Source: Paraconexibacter sp040581415 | GTDB lineage: Bacteria; Actinomycetota; Thermoleophilia; Solirubrobacterales; Solirubrobacteraceae | Assembly: GCF_040581415.1 (NCBI RefSeq) | Contig: NZ_CP114014.1 | Coordinates: 4,340,001-4,404,000 of the forward strand | Direction: 5' to 3' | DNA length: 64,000 nt | Shown here: positions 8,247-17,381 of the stretch, piece after piece | How the letters are laid out: every line of letters begins with the position of its first letter | Numbering within the stretch: the first letter of the stretch is position 1 | Notes under the pieces: model-generated | The model's input: the letters and a program-made list of their open reading frames with translations, nothing else | Told to the model about the DNA's origin: nothing | The model's database searches: none | Position numbers and translations under genes: made by a program

Positions 8247-9586
8247 CGCGCGCCCACCGTCGTGCGCCGACGCGTGTTCGCTGCCCGGCGGACGACGCGT
8301 GCCGCCGCCTTGTCGCCGCTGACGCAAGCCGCGTTGAGCCCGGCCACCGGGTCCAGGTCGCCGGCGAAGTGAACCGGGTCGCGGTCGTTGATCGACTGCT
8401 CGTACGCCGCGATACGCTTGAAGTAGCCGGTGGCGTTGACGGGGACGACCTGCGGCCAGCGGGCGACGTTGTGCTCCTCGATCTGGTCGCGCAGGTCTCC
8501 GTAGTAGGGCCGGATGAGCTCGAGCGCCTTGTCGATGAAGACCTGGTCGGGCTCGCCGTCGTGCTGCTGCGCCCAGGCGCTGCGACCGTCGATGGTGATC
8601 GTGATCAGGCCCTTGTGGTCGGGCGCGCGGCCGGGCGCCTTGACGTGGTCGGCGATGACGCCGATGAGCTCGTCGCTCTCGCACGGCGCGACCAGGACGT
8701 AGGCGGCGGGGATCTGCGGCCGGGTGGCCAGGCCAAGGCTGACGTTGACCAGCGCGCTGTAGGCGATGCCGTCGTAGAGCTTCCGCTGAACGGCTGACAT
8801 CTGCGGGTACATCGCGACGGCCTGGTCTGCAGGTGTGGTGATGATGCATGCGCTGAAGCGCTCCGGGTCGCTGCCTTCGCACGTCACCACGGCCTCGTCG
8901 CCGTCTGCCGTGACGTTGGTGACGGTCTGCCCGAGGCGGACCTCGAGCCCCTCGAGCAGCTTCTGCGGCAGCCGAACGTTGCCGCCGCGGATGCCGTGCA
9001 GGCCGGGCGCGCCGACGTTCTTCAGTGTCCACAGCAGCAGGCCGACCGACGACTCGGCGGTGGACGACAGCCAGGTCCCACGCACCATCATGCCGGCCAC
9101 GTACTCGTGGAGCTCGTCGTTGAGCTCCCGGGAGCAGTAGTCCGCGACCGACTCCGTGTCGAGGGCGGCGATGCCGGAAGAGTCGCCGTACCCCAGATGC
9201 TTCTGGTTGCGCAGCATGAAGATGCCGAGCTTGAGCGCCTTCAGCTTGCTGGCCGTGGAGATGTACTTCGTGCTGAGGATCCCGCGTAGGCCGTAGGGGA
9301 TCTCGTGTAGCTGGCCGTTGCGCGGGAACGCCGCATTGGCGGTGGTGTGGCTGAGGTCGGCACCGAGCCCGATCTCCTTGATGAGCTCGACGGCGTGGCT
9401 GTAGGACGGCAGGAAGACACTGGCGCCGGGATCGAAGACGAAATCGCCCTTGCGGATCGAGTTGATCCGACCCCCGACGCGGTCCAGCCGCTCGAAGACC
9501 ACCGGCTGCAGGCCGGCCTCGGCGGCCCGGTAGGCAGCCGTTGCCCCCGCGATGCCGGCGCCGACGATCGCGACGCGATCAGACAC
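8243..9586 (-). CDS. FAD-dependent amine-oxidase-like oxidoreductase (copy 3)
   Basis: 447 aa from a GTG that overlaps the end of the upstream SnoaL gene by 8 bases. FAD motif GAGIAGATAAYRAAEAG, then ERLDRVGGRINSIRKGDF with intact R.GGR. The C-terminal strand is VHFAGDLDPVAGLNAACVSG. It is most similar in layout to copies 1 and 4 (KYISTASKLKALKLG against LLSFRSKLKLWK), including a conserved APGRAPDHKGL segment. Its operon partners are two SnoaL-like proteins, an SDR and a DUF1295 protein, which suggests a short pathway modifying a hydrophobic ring or chain. The substrate is unknown. Confidence 0.8.
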   Translation of the reverse strand: MSDRVAIVGAGIAGATAAYRAAEAGLQPVVFERLDRVGGRINSIRKGDFVFDPGASVFLPSYSHAVELIKEIGLGADLSHTTANAAFPRNGQLHEIPYGLRGILSTKYISTASKLKALKLGIFMLRNQKHLGYGDSSGIAALDTESVADYCSRELNDELHEYVAGMMVRGTWLSSTAESSVGLLLWTLKNVGAPGLHGIRGGNVRLPQKLLEGLEVRLGQTVTNVTADGDEAVVTCEGSDPERFSACIITTPADQAVAMYPQMSAVQRKLYDGIAYSALVNVSLGLATRPQIPAAYVLVAPCESDELIGVIADHVKAPGRAPDHKGLITITIDGRSAWAQQHDGEPDQVFIDKALELIRPYYGDLRDQIEEHNVARWPQVVPVNATGYFKRIAAYEQSINDRDPVHFAGDLDPVAGLNAACVSGDKAAARVVRRAANTRRRTTVGAR

Positions 9587-9989
9587 CGCTGATCCTCTCT
9601 GCGAACTCGCACGGGTCCTTGTAGAAGACGTTCACGTTGGAGATCAGGCCGTCGGTGAACCCGTAGACCTCGCACACCGGCATCTCGACCGACGCACCGC
9701 TGGCACGCGAGGTGAACTTGGCGTTGAAGATGGCGATCATCGTGTCGCCGGCGTCGTGCAGCCCGATTGGCGTGGCCTCGACCTCGACCGTCGCCCCGAT
9801 CATCTCCATCAGGGCGCGGAAGCCGTCCTTCCCCTTCCACTCGCCGCCGTACGGCAGAGCCGGCGGCTCGTGGGCGAGGACGTCCGGATGAATGAACTCC
9901 AAGGCCGCGTCGACGTTGCCGCCGAGGAAGTTCTCGACGAATCCGTAGAACGCGCGCGCGTTCTCGGGTGCTACTTGACCGGTGCTCAT
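9579..9989 (-). CDS. SnoaL-like / NTF2-fold protein (copy B)
   Basis: 136 aa. The ATG at 9989 is preceded by AAGGAG at seven to eight bases, so it is preferred over longer in-frame extensions. The motif LEFIHPDVLAHEPPALPYGG matches copy A (MHPDVVVIEPSALPYGG), and the C-terminal strands VCEVYGFTDGLISNVNVFYK follow the same fold. It is the first cistron of the six-gene minus-strand operon that runs to 5895. The perfect inverted repeat at 10157-10187 lies about 170 bases upstream. Function as for copy A: small isomerase/cyclase/hydratase, unassigned. Confidence 0.75.
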   Translation of the reverse strand: MSTGQVAPENARAFYGFVENFLGGNVDAALEFIHPDVLAHEPPALPYGGEWKGKDGFRALMEMIGATVEVEATPIGLHDAGDTMIAIFNAKFTSRASGASVEMPVCEVYGFTDGLISNVNVFYKDPCEFAERISGV

Positions 9990-10156
9990 GCGCAAATCTC
10001 CTTGGCGGTTGGTGGGGTAGCGACAACCGGACGCCCGAAGAAGCCAGCCACGGGGTTGTGACAGGCCTCGCCGCGCCCCGCGGCGGTGAGCGACGGGACG
10101 TGACGGTTCCGGTGTCGTCCGATCCGACCCGGATGAGGTGTGGCTCCCATGAGGTG

Positions 10157-10187
10157 ATTGTCTGGCGAGCACCAGTGGCCAGACAAT
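10157..10187. promoter_or_regulatory. Perfect inverted repeat, probable AraC-type operator
   Basis: Arms ATTGTCTGGC (10157-10166) and GCCAGACAAT (10178-10187) are exact reverse complements separated by 11 bases. The centre spacing of 21 bp places the half-sites two helical turns apart on the same DNA face. The repeat sits between the divergent AraC gene (10241) and the SnoaL-led operon (9989). A terminator role is unlikely because no gene ends here. Confidence 0.65.
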
Positions 10188-10240
10188 GCCCCGGCCCGCC
10201 GACACGTTGCCATTTCCCGCCACACGTATCCTTCGCACAC

Positions 10241-11338
10241 ATGCTGCTCGCACAGATCCCCCGCGGAACGGCGAGCGCTCGCATGCTGCTCGCGACGGCC
10301 TGCGAGCACGGCATGTCGGTCGCCGAATGCCTTGCCGATACGGGCCTGACGGCCGATCTGCTCGCAGATCCGGGTGCAGAGATCCTTGCCTCGCAGGAAG
10401 AGCAGATGATCCGGAACATCGTGACCCGTTTCGGCCAGGGCCCGGAGGTCGGCCTGGCTGCCGGCTCGAGCTACCGCCTGCCGACGTTCGGCATGTTCGG
10501 CCTGGCGATCATGAGCGCCCAGACGCCGCGCCAAACCATCGAGGTCTCCCTGCGCGTCCAAGACCTGAGCGCCACTCTCGCGCACGCGCGCCTGTCCGAC
10601 TCCGCGGACTTCGGCTACATGACCCTCGACTCATCACACCTCACACCCACGATCCGCCCATTCGTGATCGACCATTGCTTGGCCGCGATCTGGGTCCCGT
10701 TCGTCAGCCTCGACGGCGTTCCGCGAACCGCGACGATCGAGCTGACCCGTAGGCGCCCGGCCGACACCACGCCGTATCGCCGGATGTTCGGGCGTGAGCC
10801 GCTGTTCGATCAGCCGGCCGATCGCATCGGCTTCTGCCACGACTTCCTCGACCAGCGCCGCCCACAGGTCGATCCGCTCGCGCTGCGCCAGTGCGAGGAG
10901 CAGTGCCGCGCGCTGATCGAGCGCCGCCGCGCGCGAATCGGGATAGCGGGCCTCGTCCGCGAGCAACTCGTTCGCTCGTTTCATGTCTGGCCGTCGATGG
11001 GCGACGTGGCCGCCGCACTGACCGTGTCTGAGCGAACGCTGACCCGGCGGCTCGCCGCCGAGGGCACGTCCTTTCGGAGGATCGAGGCCACCGCCCGCCG
11101 CAATCGCGCGGAAGCCCTTCTGCGTCAGCCGTCGCAGACGATCGAGCAGGTGGCTGACGCTCTTGGCTACGCGACCTGCTCGGCCTTCGTGCGCGCGTTC
11201 CGGCGATGGCACGGCGTACCGCCCGGAGCCTGGCGACACGCGGATTGTCTCGCCTCGGCTGCGTCAGGTGAGGCGGCTGAGCTTCAACTGGTGCGCGGAA
11301 CGCCGTCCACCGGGCACGGCTCGCTCGAGGGGACCTGA
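10241..11338 (+). CDS. AraC family regulator with arabinose-binding-like N-terminal domain
   Basis: 365 aa. The N-terminal two thirds match the AraC/OruR-type sensor domain (AECLADTGLTADLL, then a YRLPTFGMFGLAIMSAQT segment). The C-terminal AraC DNA-binding domain covers about residues 250-345, with two HTHs: MGDVAAALTVSERTLTRRLA and TIEQVADALGYATCSAFVRAF. The ATG at 10241 lacks a Shine-Dalgarno, but a TATCCT hexamer lies 8 bases before it, so the transcript may be leaderless. It is divergent from the 9989-5895 operon, with the inverted repeat 10157-10187 between, and is the obvious candidate activator of that operon. Confidence 0.85.
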   Translation: MLLAQIPRGTASARMLLATACEHGMSVAECLADTGLTADLLADPGAEILASQEEQMIRNIVTRFGQGPEVGLAAGSSYRLPTFGMFGLAIMSAQTPRQTIEVSLRVQDLSATLAHARLSDSADFGYMTLDSSHLTPTIRPFVIDHCLAAIWVPFVSLDGVPRTATIELTRRRPADTTPYRRMFGREPLFDQPADRIGFCHDFLDQRRPQVDPLALRQCEEQCRALIERRRARIGIAGLVREQLVRSFHVWPSMGDVAAALTVSERTLTRRLAAEGTSFRRIEATARRNRAEALLRQPSQTIEQVADALGYATCSAFVRAFRRWHGVPPGAWRHADCLASAASGEAAELQLVRGTPSTGHGSLEGT

Positions 11339-11457
11339 CCTGACCCTGTCCTCGTGGCGTGTCCCCGTCCCGTGGGTGCGCGGGACCGGACGATGGCGCC
11401 GTGAGCGCAGGAGAAGTCTCGCCAGTCCGCGCCAGGTCTCGTCGGATCAACCGGTGT

Positions 11458-13122
11458 TCAGCCTCGGTGCGCCGTGTTGCGATCAAGGATGAAGTCCGCG
11501 GCCCGCTCGCCGATCATGTAGCACGGGGCATTCGTGTTCCCGCCAGTGATCGACGGCATGATCGACGCATCCGCCACTCGTAGGCCGTCGATGCCGCGGA
11601 CCTTGAGGTCGGGACCGACCACGGCGCGCTCGTCAACCCCCATGCGGCAGCTACCGACCGCATGCATGACCGACACTGAGCGCCGGCGGATCGCGTCCGT
11701 CATATCCGAACCCTTCGGCACCGCTGCTCCGGGATAGATCTCCTCCTTGACGCCGCCGCCGAACGCAGCACCGGCCATGATCTCGCGGATCATCTCGGTG
11801 CCCTCCGCCAGCACCTTGACGTCGTCCGGCTCGTTCAGATACCCGTAGTCGATCAGTGGGGCCGCCGTCGGATCGGCGGAGGCGAGGCGGATCGTGCCGC
11901 GGCTCTTGGGGTAGATCAGGGTGGAGAAGACGCTGAGCGCGGGGCGGGGATCCGGCCGCTGCTTTCCGTGATCGCCCGCGCCGGGGTCCGGATAGGCCCA
12001 CGGCAGGGCGTGGAGCTGGATGTCGGGTACGTCGGTCGCGAGCGAGCTGCGCACGAAGCCAATGGACTCGAAGATCGAGTGGTTCAGAAACGTGTCTGCG
12101 CCTCTGGCGTTCTTCGCCAGCCCCTTGACGAAATAGGCCGGGGTGGAGCGCATCTGTACGCCGGGCACGTGGAACGCCAGCGGATGGAAGAGGTGGTCGT
12201 GCAGGTTGTCGCCGACCGGCAGGTCGGCGATGCACGTGATGCCGTGGTCGGCGAGGTGGGCGCTCGGACCTATCCCAGAGAGCATCAGCAGCTGCGGGCT
12301 GTTCACGAAGCCACCGGCGACGATGACCTCCCGATGGGCGCGAATCGTCCGTCGCCCGCCGCCCTTTTTGCGGCGGTCCAGGACCTCGACGCCGGTCGCA
12401 CGGCCCCCCTCGATGAGGATCTTGGTCGCGAGCGTCTCGGTCTGGACCTCCAGGAAGCGGGGGGCGAGATCGTGGACGTAGCCGCGGGTCGCGGAGTACC
12501 GAAGGCCGTCTTTGATGTTCTCCTGCAAGCGGGCAACCCCCTCCTGCTCCGCCGCGTTGTAGTCGTCGAGCACCTTGACGCCGAGCACCTCCGAAGTCGC
12601 GTCGATGAACCGCTGGGTGGCGTCCTGGATGACCTTTGGACGGGTGACCTTGATCGGGCCACCGGCGCCGCGGTACGCGCTCTCGCCGTCCTCGAAGTCC
12701 TCCAACCGCTTGAACGCCGGCTGGACGTCATCGGCCGACCATCCAGCGTTGCCCTCTGCGGCCCACGAGTCGAAGTTCGCGCGGTTGCCGCGGACGAAGA
12801 TCATGCCGTTGACCGAGCCCGAGCCCCCCATCACCCGGCCGCGCGTCGCGAGCATTTCGCGACCGGCCATACCCGCTTGGGGCACCGTCTTGTATCCCCA
12901 GTCGAAGTGGCGCTCGATGCGCTCCTCGAAATGCATCGGAGCGATCATCCCGGGCTTCCTGGTGAAGAAGCCGTGGATGCCCTTGTCGTCGGACTTGCCC
13001 GCCTCGAGCATGATCACGCTGTGGCCAGCCTGTGCGAGACGGCCGGCGACGACGGCGCCAGAGCTTCCAGAACCGACCACCACGTAGTCGGCTGCATTGC
13101 TGTACGTCAGGCCCTTGGCCAT
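11458..13122 (-). CDS. GMC family oxidoreductase (choline dehydrogenase-like)
   Basis: 554 aa; the start at 13122 is supported by AAGGAG eight bases upstream. N-terminal FAD motif ADYVVVGSGSSGAVVAGRL, then RGRVMGGSGSVNGMIFVRGN, the first GMC signature. The second signature GGFVNSPQLLMLSGIGP is intact. The catalytic region shows HAVGSCRMG and, 37 residues on, the GGNTNAP motif. GMC enzymes oxidise alcohols or sterols to aldehydes or ketones using FAD. No signal peptide is seen, so it is cytosolic. It is divergent from a lipase gene, with two regulon palindromes (13173, 13207) between. Substrate unknown; it fits an early alcohol-oxidation step. Confidence 0.88.
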   Translation of the reverse strand: MAKGLTYSNAADYVVVGSGSSGAVVAGRLAQAGHSVIMLEAGKSDDKGIHGFFTRKPGMIAPMHFEERIERHFDWGYKTVPQAGMAGREMLATRGRVMGGSGSVNGMIFVRGNRANFDSWAAEGNAGWSADDVQPAFKRLEDFEDGESAYRGAGGPIKVTRPKVIQDATQRFIDATSEVLGVKVLDDYNAAEQEGVARLQENIKDGLRYSATRGYVHDLAPRFLEVQTETLATKILIEGGRATGVEVLDRRKKGGGRRTIRAHREVIVAGGFVNSPQLLMLSGIGPSAHLADHGITCIADLPVGDNLHDHLFHPLAFHVPGVQMRSTPAYFVKGLAKNARGADTFLNHSIFESIGFVRSSLATDVPDIQLHALPWAYPDPGAGDHGKQRPDPRPALSVFSTLIYPKSRGTIRLASADPTAAPLIDYGYLNEPDDVKVLAEGTEMIREIMAGAAFGGGVKEEIYPGAAVPKGSDMTDAIRRRSVSVMHAVGSCRMGVDERAVVGPDLKVRGIDGLRVADASIMPSITGGNTNAPCYMIGERAADFILDRNTAHRG

Positions 13123-13172
13123 GTCCGGTCTCCTTATGTTGCATGGTCCGCGGCGGACTACGGAGGACCTTA

Positions 13173-13188
13173 GTACACGTTCGTTCAC
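13173..13188. promoter_or_regulatory. Regulon palindrome, weak copy (GTACACGTTCGTTCAC)
   Basis: The right half CGTTCAC is intact and the left half is degenerate. It lies 51 bases upstream of the GMC gene start. Reading toward that gene, TAAGGT follows two bases after the site. Confidence 0.5.
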
Positions 13189-13206
13189 TTTTGGGCATCG
13201 CCTACG

Positions 13207-13222
13207 CTTAACGATCATTCAC
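13207..13222. promoter_or_regulatory. Regulon palindrome (CTTAACGATCATTCAC)
   Basis: The left half is intact and the right half has one core mismatch. It is 34 bp centre to centre from the copy at 13173. A TAAACT hexamer at 13242-13247 followed six bases later by the ATG at 13254 suggests a leaderless promoter for the lipase gene. Confidence 0.6.
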
Positions 13223-13253
13223 CACAGACCCAGATCGTGGCTAAACTCCGCCA

Positions 13254-14045
13254 ATGCCCGAGGCACAGGTTCCGCGCGGCGTAGCCTCCGGGCGCGCCTC
13301 GATCTTCTACGAGGGCCTTGCCGCTCTCGAGTACCGACAGCTCGTGGTCGACCCGATCTTCGCTGGTGAAGGCGTCATGCCCGGAACGGGTCGGCCGGTG
13401 CTCGTCATCCCGGGCTTCCTGGCGCCCGATGTCGCAGTCCTGACCATGGTGCGGTGGCTCCGGAGCGCGGGGTATCACGCCGCTTACCCCAAGGCCGGAC
13501 CGAACATCATGTGCGGAGAGGTTGCGATCGGCCGCATGGAGTCAAGGCTCGAAGAACTCGTCAAACGGCAGGGTCAGCGCGCCGTGGTCATCGGGCACAG
13601 TCGGGGGGGACAGCTCGCACGCGTGCTGTCGGTTCGCCGGCCCGACTTGATCCAGGCATCGATCAAGCTCGGCACACCGGGTCTGATCGACCGCCGAGAC
13701 ACGCATCCGGCGGTCCGTCTGTGCATGCACGCCTTGACTGGACTCCAGCGGCTGGGGATCCCGGGCATCTTCGGCGAGTCGTGTTTCACCGGTGCGTGCT
13801 GCGATCGATTCCGCGCGGACCTGCACAAGGCGATGCCACCTGCCGTCGAGCTCACGTGCGTGATCGGACGTCGCGACGGCCTCGTCGACCGCCAGGCCTG
13901 CGTCGACCCTGCGGCCTCGCACGTCGTGCAGGTCGACGCGTCGCACATCGGGACGATCGTCAACCCGGCCAGCTATCGCGCCATCGCCGCGGTCCTCGGC
14001 AAGCTCGACAGCGCGCATACGCCGCCCGCACGTCGAGCCGCTTGA
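13254..14045 (+). CDS. Alpha/beta hydrolase, lipase-like
   Basis: 263 aa. The oxyanion-side strand is PVLVIPGFLAPD and the nucleophile elbow is VVIGHSRGGQLA (Ser at about residue 111). The acid is probably the Asp of GRRDGLVDRQ, and the catalytic His is in DASHIGTIVNP near the C-terminus. It resembles triacylglycerol-lipase-type hydrolases of actinobacteria. No signal peptide is visible, so it acts inside the cell on ester-containing lipids. The downstream 40 bases hold nothing recognisable before the convergent acyltransferase. It shares a promoter region with the GMC gene. Confidence 0.8.
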   Translation: MPEAQVPRGVASGRASIFYEGLAALEYRQLVVDPIFAGEGVMPGTGRPVLVIPGFLAPDVAVLTMVRWLRSAGYHAAYPKAGPNIMCGEVAIGRMESRLEELVKRQGQRAVVIGHSRGGQLARVLSVRRPDLIQASIKLGTPGLIDRRDTHPAVRLCMHALTGLQRLGIPGIFGESCFTGACCDRFRADLHKAMPPAVELTCVIGRRDGLVDRQACVDPAASHVVQVDASHIGTIVNPASYRAIAAVLGKLDSAHTPPARRAA

Positions 14046-14085
14046 CGCCGCCGGCGGCGAGCGGTCCCGGCACCCCCGCGGGCAG

Positions 14086-15465
14086 TCAGCCCAGAGCGAG
14101 CACCTCAGCAAGGCTCTCGCGCATGCTCGCCCAGAGCAGCTCACTGTCCTCGAACGTCTCCCCATCGGCGTTCATCGCGACGCAGCAGACGCCCACGTGT
14201 GTCGCCATTGCCCCGGTCAGGACCGTGCCGGGCAACGGCGCGAAGACGTACATCCGCTCGGTCTTGGCCCCGGCCACGTAGCGCTCCTCGGCAATGCCGG
14301 GCCAGCTACTCGTCGTGAGGACCGAGCGCGCGTTCATGCTGCCCAGCAGCGCCGTCGCGAGTGGCGAGGGCGTCCGGTTCAGGGCCGGCGTCAAGTGACC
14401 GAGGAAGTCCAGCGCGGGCTCGGAGCGGACGATGTCCACGCGGCGATGCATCTCGCGGATGCGCTCGGCAGGGTCCGCGACACCGGACGGCGCGGCGAAG
14501 AACGCTCCGGCGAACTTGTTGCCGCCGGTCGCGTTCTCGGGTGTGCGCATCGCGACCGGTAGCGAGATCGGGACATCGCCCAGGTCTTCGCCGAACGCCG
14601 CGCAGTAGCGGCGGAGGCCGCCGAGCAAGACCGCGACGAACGTGTCGTTGAGCGATCCCCCGGCGGCTCGGCCGGCGGACTTGAGGTCGGCGACCGCGCA
14701 CTCCAGGGTGCCGAAGCGCCACAGACGACGGCTCCCGCCTTGGAGCACCTTCGATGAGTTCGCTGCCGGCGGCGTCAGCACGCGGCGCAGCGAATCGGCG
14801 TAGCGCAAGCTGTCACGTGGATGCGTGAGGCTGCGCTGGACACCGCCGGCGAGACCGGCGACGAGTCGAGGCGCGGCTTGCAGCTGACGTGATACCTCGT
14901 CGCGGGTCACCTTGACCTGCCCGACCGGCTCGGCGTGAGTCCGACCGACGGCCGGCTTGTGCATCGGCTCCCGGGCGGGGTTGAGTACGCGCGACAACAA
15001 GTGCGTGAAGGCCATGCCGTCCATGAGGACGTGCTGCACCTGCAGAAGCAGCGCGGAACGCCCGCCCTCGAGCCCCTCGACCAGCGTGGTCACCCACGGT
15101 GGACGCGAGCGGTCAAGCGGCACGAGCGCGACCGACTGGCAGTAGTCCAGGAACTGGCGCTCCGTCGCCGGGCCGCCGAGCGCCACGCGGCGCAGGTGGA
15201 AGTCGAGGTCGAAGGACTCATCTGGGACCCAGGTCGGTGTCCCGACGGGAACGAGCGGGTCGACGACCCGGTCGCGCCAGCGGGGCACCATGTCGACGAA
15301 CCACGCGTGAGCCTCGCGCAGACGGTCCCAATCTGGCGGCCGGTCGAGCATCTGAACGACAAGGCCCGTCCACGAGCTCTCGGGATGTCGCTCCGTCCGC
15401 CACATGAGCGCGTCGAGCTCCCCGAGCTTCGGATCCCGCCCCCATTGCTCGAGCTCTTTGAACAT
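14086..15465 (-). CDS. Wax ester synthase / diacylglycerol acyltransferase family protein
   Basis: 459 aa from the ATG at 15465; a GTG at 15483 with a G-rich upstream stretch is an alternative start. The acyltransferase motif HxxxDG is present as QHVLMDGMAF (His145-Gly150). The opening ELDALMWRTE corresponds to the family's 'LSPLDALFL' block, and the C-terminal half has SLNDTFVAVLLGGLRRY and ATHVGVCCVAMNADGETF. These cytosolic or membrane-associated enzymes esterify acyl-CoA to fatty alcohols or diacylglycerol. Its presence in a catabolic regulon suggests temporary storage of incoming acyl chains as wax ester or TAG. Confidence 0.88.
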   Translation of the reverse strand: MFKELEQWGRDPKLGELDALMWRTERHPESSWTGLVVQMLDRPPDWDRLREAHAWFVDMVPRWRDRVVDPLVPVGTPTWVPDESFDLDFHLRRVALGGPATERQFLDYCQSVALVPLDRSRPPWVTTLVEGLEGGRSALLLQVQHVLMDGMAFTHLLSRVLNPAREPMHKPAVGRTHAEPVGQVKVTRDEVSRQLQAAPRLVAGLAGGVQRSLTHPRDSLRYADSLRRVLTPPAANSSKVLQGGSRRLWRFGTLECAVADLKSAGRAAGGSLNDTFVAVLLGGLRRYCAAFGEDLGDVPISLPVAMRTPENATGGNKFAGAFFAAPSGVADPAERIREMHRRVDIVRSEPALDFLGHLTPALNRTPSPLATALLGSMNARSVLTTSSWPGIAEERYVAGAKTERMYVFAPLPGTVLTGAMATHVGVCCVAMNADGETFEDSELLWASMRESLAEVLALG

Positions 15466-15554
15466 CTCGTTCTCTTGGGACACGTCCCCACCCACTCCGT
15501 CGGCAGCGCAAGGGGCCGTCGTTCGCGGCCCGTGAGGGCACGGTACCACAGTCG

Positions 15555-15570
15555 ATTAACGCTCGTTTAC
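15555..15570. promoter_or_regulatory. Regulon palindrome (ATTAACGCTCGTTTAC)
   Basis: Nearly perfect. Toward the acyltransferase gene a TACCGT hexamer (minus strand, 15540-15545) begins nine bases from the operator edge, so the site covers the -35/-10 spacer of that promoter. Confidence 0.75.
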
Positions 15571-15576
15571 ATTAAC

Positions 15577-17208
15577 TCATGCGCTGATCGGCCGCTTGCG
15601 ACTCGCGATCAATCCGAGTGCCTGGAGATCCCAGGTGCCCTCCGTGACGCCGCGATCCCGGAGAACATGCTTCATCACGCGGTTCACCGCGTTCACCGGT
15701 AGCTCCTCCAGCACCTCGACATATCGCGGGAGCGCATAGCTCGGGACGTTCTCCTGGAAGAACGCTGCCACATCCGCGGGACTCAGGTCCGCACCGGCGA
15801 CGAGCACGAGGCACGCTTTGATGTCGTCTTCGCTCAGGTCCGACGGCACAGCGTGGACGGCGACGTCGGCGATGCTCGAGTGGGTCCGGATGCCGGCCTC
15901 GAGCTGGAGACTCGAGACGTTCTCACCGCGACGGCGGAGCGCATCCTTGCGGCGGTCGACGAAGCCGATCTCGCCGCTGGGCAGCACCCGCCCGAAGTCA
16001 CCCGAGTGGTACCAGAGGTGCTCGAACGCACCGACGGTTGCCTGCGGCTGCTTCCAGTACCCATCGAACATCGCGTGTGGCTCCCGGGGCCGCAGGCAGA
16101 TCTCGCCGATCTGACCGTCCGCGACCCGCTGCCCGTCGTCGTCCAGCAGCGCCACTTCGAGATCCGGAGCGGGCCGACCGCATCCCGCGTTGTCCCGCTG
16201 GTCGGTCTTTGGGGTCAGGCAGATCGGCATGCACTCGGTCTGACCGAAGACGCTCACCCACGGCTCGATGCCGAACCGCTCCTGGAACCTCTGCTGGTCG
16301 ACCGGCGACATCGGCGCGATCATGGCCGTGTGGACCCGGTGGGCGCGGTCGAGTGGGCCTGGTGCAGTCGCTAGGAGCGCGATCCCCATGGCGCCGACGG
16401 CGAACACGATCGACGCGTCGGTCTCGACCAGCCGCTGCAAGTATCCGCTGGCAGTGAACCGCGCCTCGAAGTGGACCGGGATGCCCACGATCAGCGCGGA
16501 GGTCAGGATCACCATGCGTCCGCCACCATGAAACAGCGGCATGGCGGTGAACAGCGAATCCTCCGCGCCGATTTCCAGCGCTTCGATGTGGCGGCTCGCC
16601 GAACGCGCGTAATAGGCGTGACTCAGGACGCAGCCCTTCGGCAGGCCCGTCGTCCCCGACGTGTAGACGATCGACATCGTGTCGCTCGCAGCGATCTCGA
16701 CCTCCGGCGGCACTCCGCCCGACGGTGTCACCGCCCGGTACTCGAGCAGCTCGGGACCGCTCCACTCACCGCCGTCAAGCGGATCGATGGCCACCACCGC
16801 ACGAACGCCGGCGAGGTCCTCGAGCAGCGGCTCTGCGGAAGCGATACCTGCCGCGTCGGCAACGAGGATGTCGGCCTCCGACTGCGCGAGCTGATGGTGC
16901 AGGAACATGCCCTTCAGGGCGGCATTGAGGGGCACCTGCACAGCCCCGAGCCGGGCGAGACCGAAGAACAGCTCGAGCATCTCGGGCCGGTTGGGGATCA
17001 ATAGCGCGACGCGATCGCCCTTCGAAACGCCGAGCGCGGCGAACCCCGCCGCGACCTCATCGGCTCGGCGATGCATCTCGGCGAAGGTGTACCCCACACC
17101 GGCTGCGTGGCAGAACCGCGCATCGGGTCTCGTTGAGGCCTGCTCCGCGAGCATCGCCCCGATGGCGTGCGTTGGGGCGAGCTTTGGTGCTGGCGGCGCG
17201 GGCGTCAT
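15577..17208 (-). CDS. Acyl-CoA synthetase (AMP-binding, class I adenylate-forming)
   Basis: 543 aa, ATG at 17208 with AAGGA six bases upstream. The AMP-binding P-loop is YTSGTTGLPKGCVLSH, followed by the A5-type motif FGQTECMP and the hinge/A7-A8 region HSGDFGRVLPSGEIGFVDRRKDALRRRGENVSS. The A10 lysine is in NRVMKHVLR near the C-terminus. It activates a carboxylic acid to its CoA thioester; the sequence resembles the CaiC/crotonobetaine- and long-chain-type ligases. The palindrome at 17236 lies between it and a divergent TetR gene. It is probably the entry point of imported acids into beta-oxidation. Chain specificity cannot be read from sequence. Confidence 0.88.
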   Translation of the reverse strand: MTPAPPAPKLAPTHAIGAMLAEQASTRPDARFCHAAGVGYTFAEMHRRADEVAAGFAALGVSKGDRVALLIPNRPEMLELFFGLARLGAVQVPLNAALKGMFLHHQLAQSEADILVADAAGIASAEPLLEDLAGVRAVVAIDPLDGGEWSGPELLEYRAVTPSGGVPPEVEIAASDTMSIVYTSGTTGLPKGCVLSHAYYARSASRHIEALEIGAEDSLFTAMPLFHGGGRMVILTSALIVGIPVHFEARFTASGYLQRLVETDASIVFAVGAMGIALLATAPGPLDRAHRVHTAMIAPMSPVDQQRFQERFGIEPWVSVFGQTECMPICLTPKTDQRDNAGCGRPAPDLEVALLDDDGQRVADGQIGEICLRPREPHAMFDGYWKQPQATVGAFEHLWYHSGDFGRVLPSGEIGFVDRRKDALRRRGENVSSLQLEAGIRTHSSIADVAVHAVPSDLSEDDIKACLVLVAGADLSPADVAAFFQENVPSYALPRYVEVLEELPVNAVNRVMKHVLRDRGVTEGTWDLQALGLIASRKRPISA

Positions 17209-17235
17209 GGCAGTCCTTGATCGATCTCAGTCTTC

Positions 17236-17251
17236 GTTAACGATCACTAAC
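17236..17251. promoter_or_regulatory. Regulon palindrome (GTTAACGATCACTAAC)
   Basis: The left half is perfect; the right half has two changes. It lies in the divergent region between the acyl-CoA synthetase (start 17208) and the TetR gene at 17382, so it could control both. Confidence 0.65.
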
Positions 17252-17381
17252 CTTACCAGTGCCGGCCTCCTCACCGCAACCGCTGCCGGAGGCACCGATT
17301 GGGCTGCCGCCGTCCCGGGTCTCGCAAGAGCCACCACGTGCGTGTCTCGCGGTGCTCGCCCACCCGGATAAGATCGCCCAG

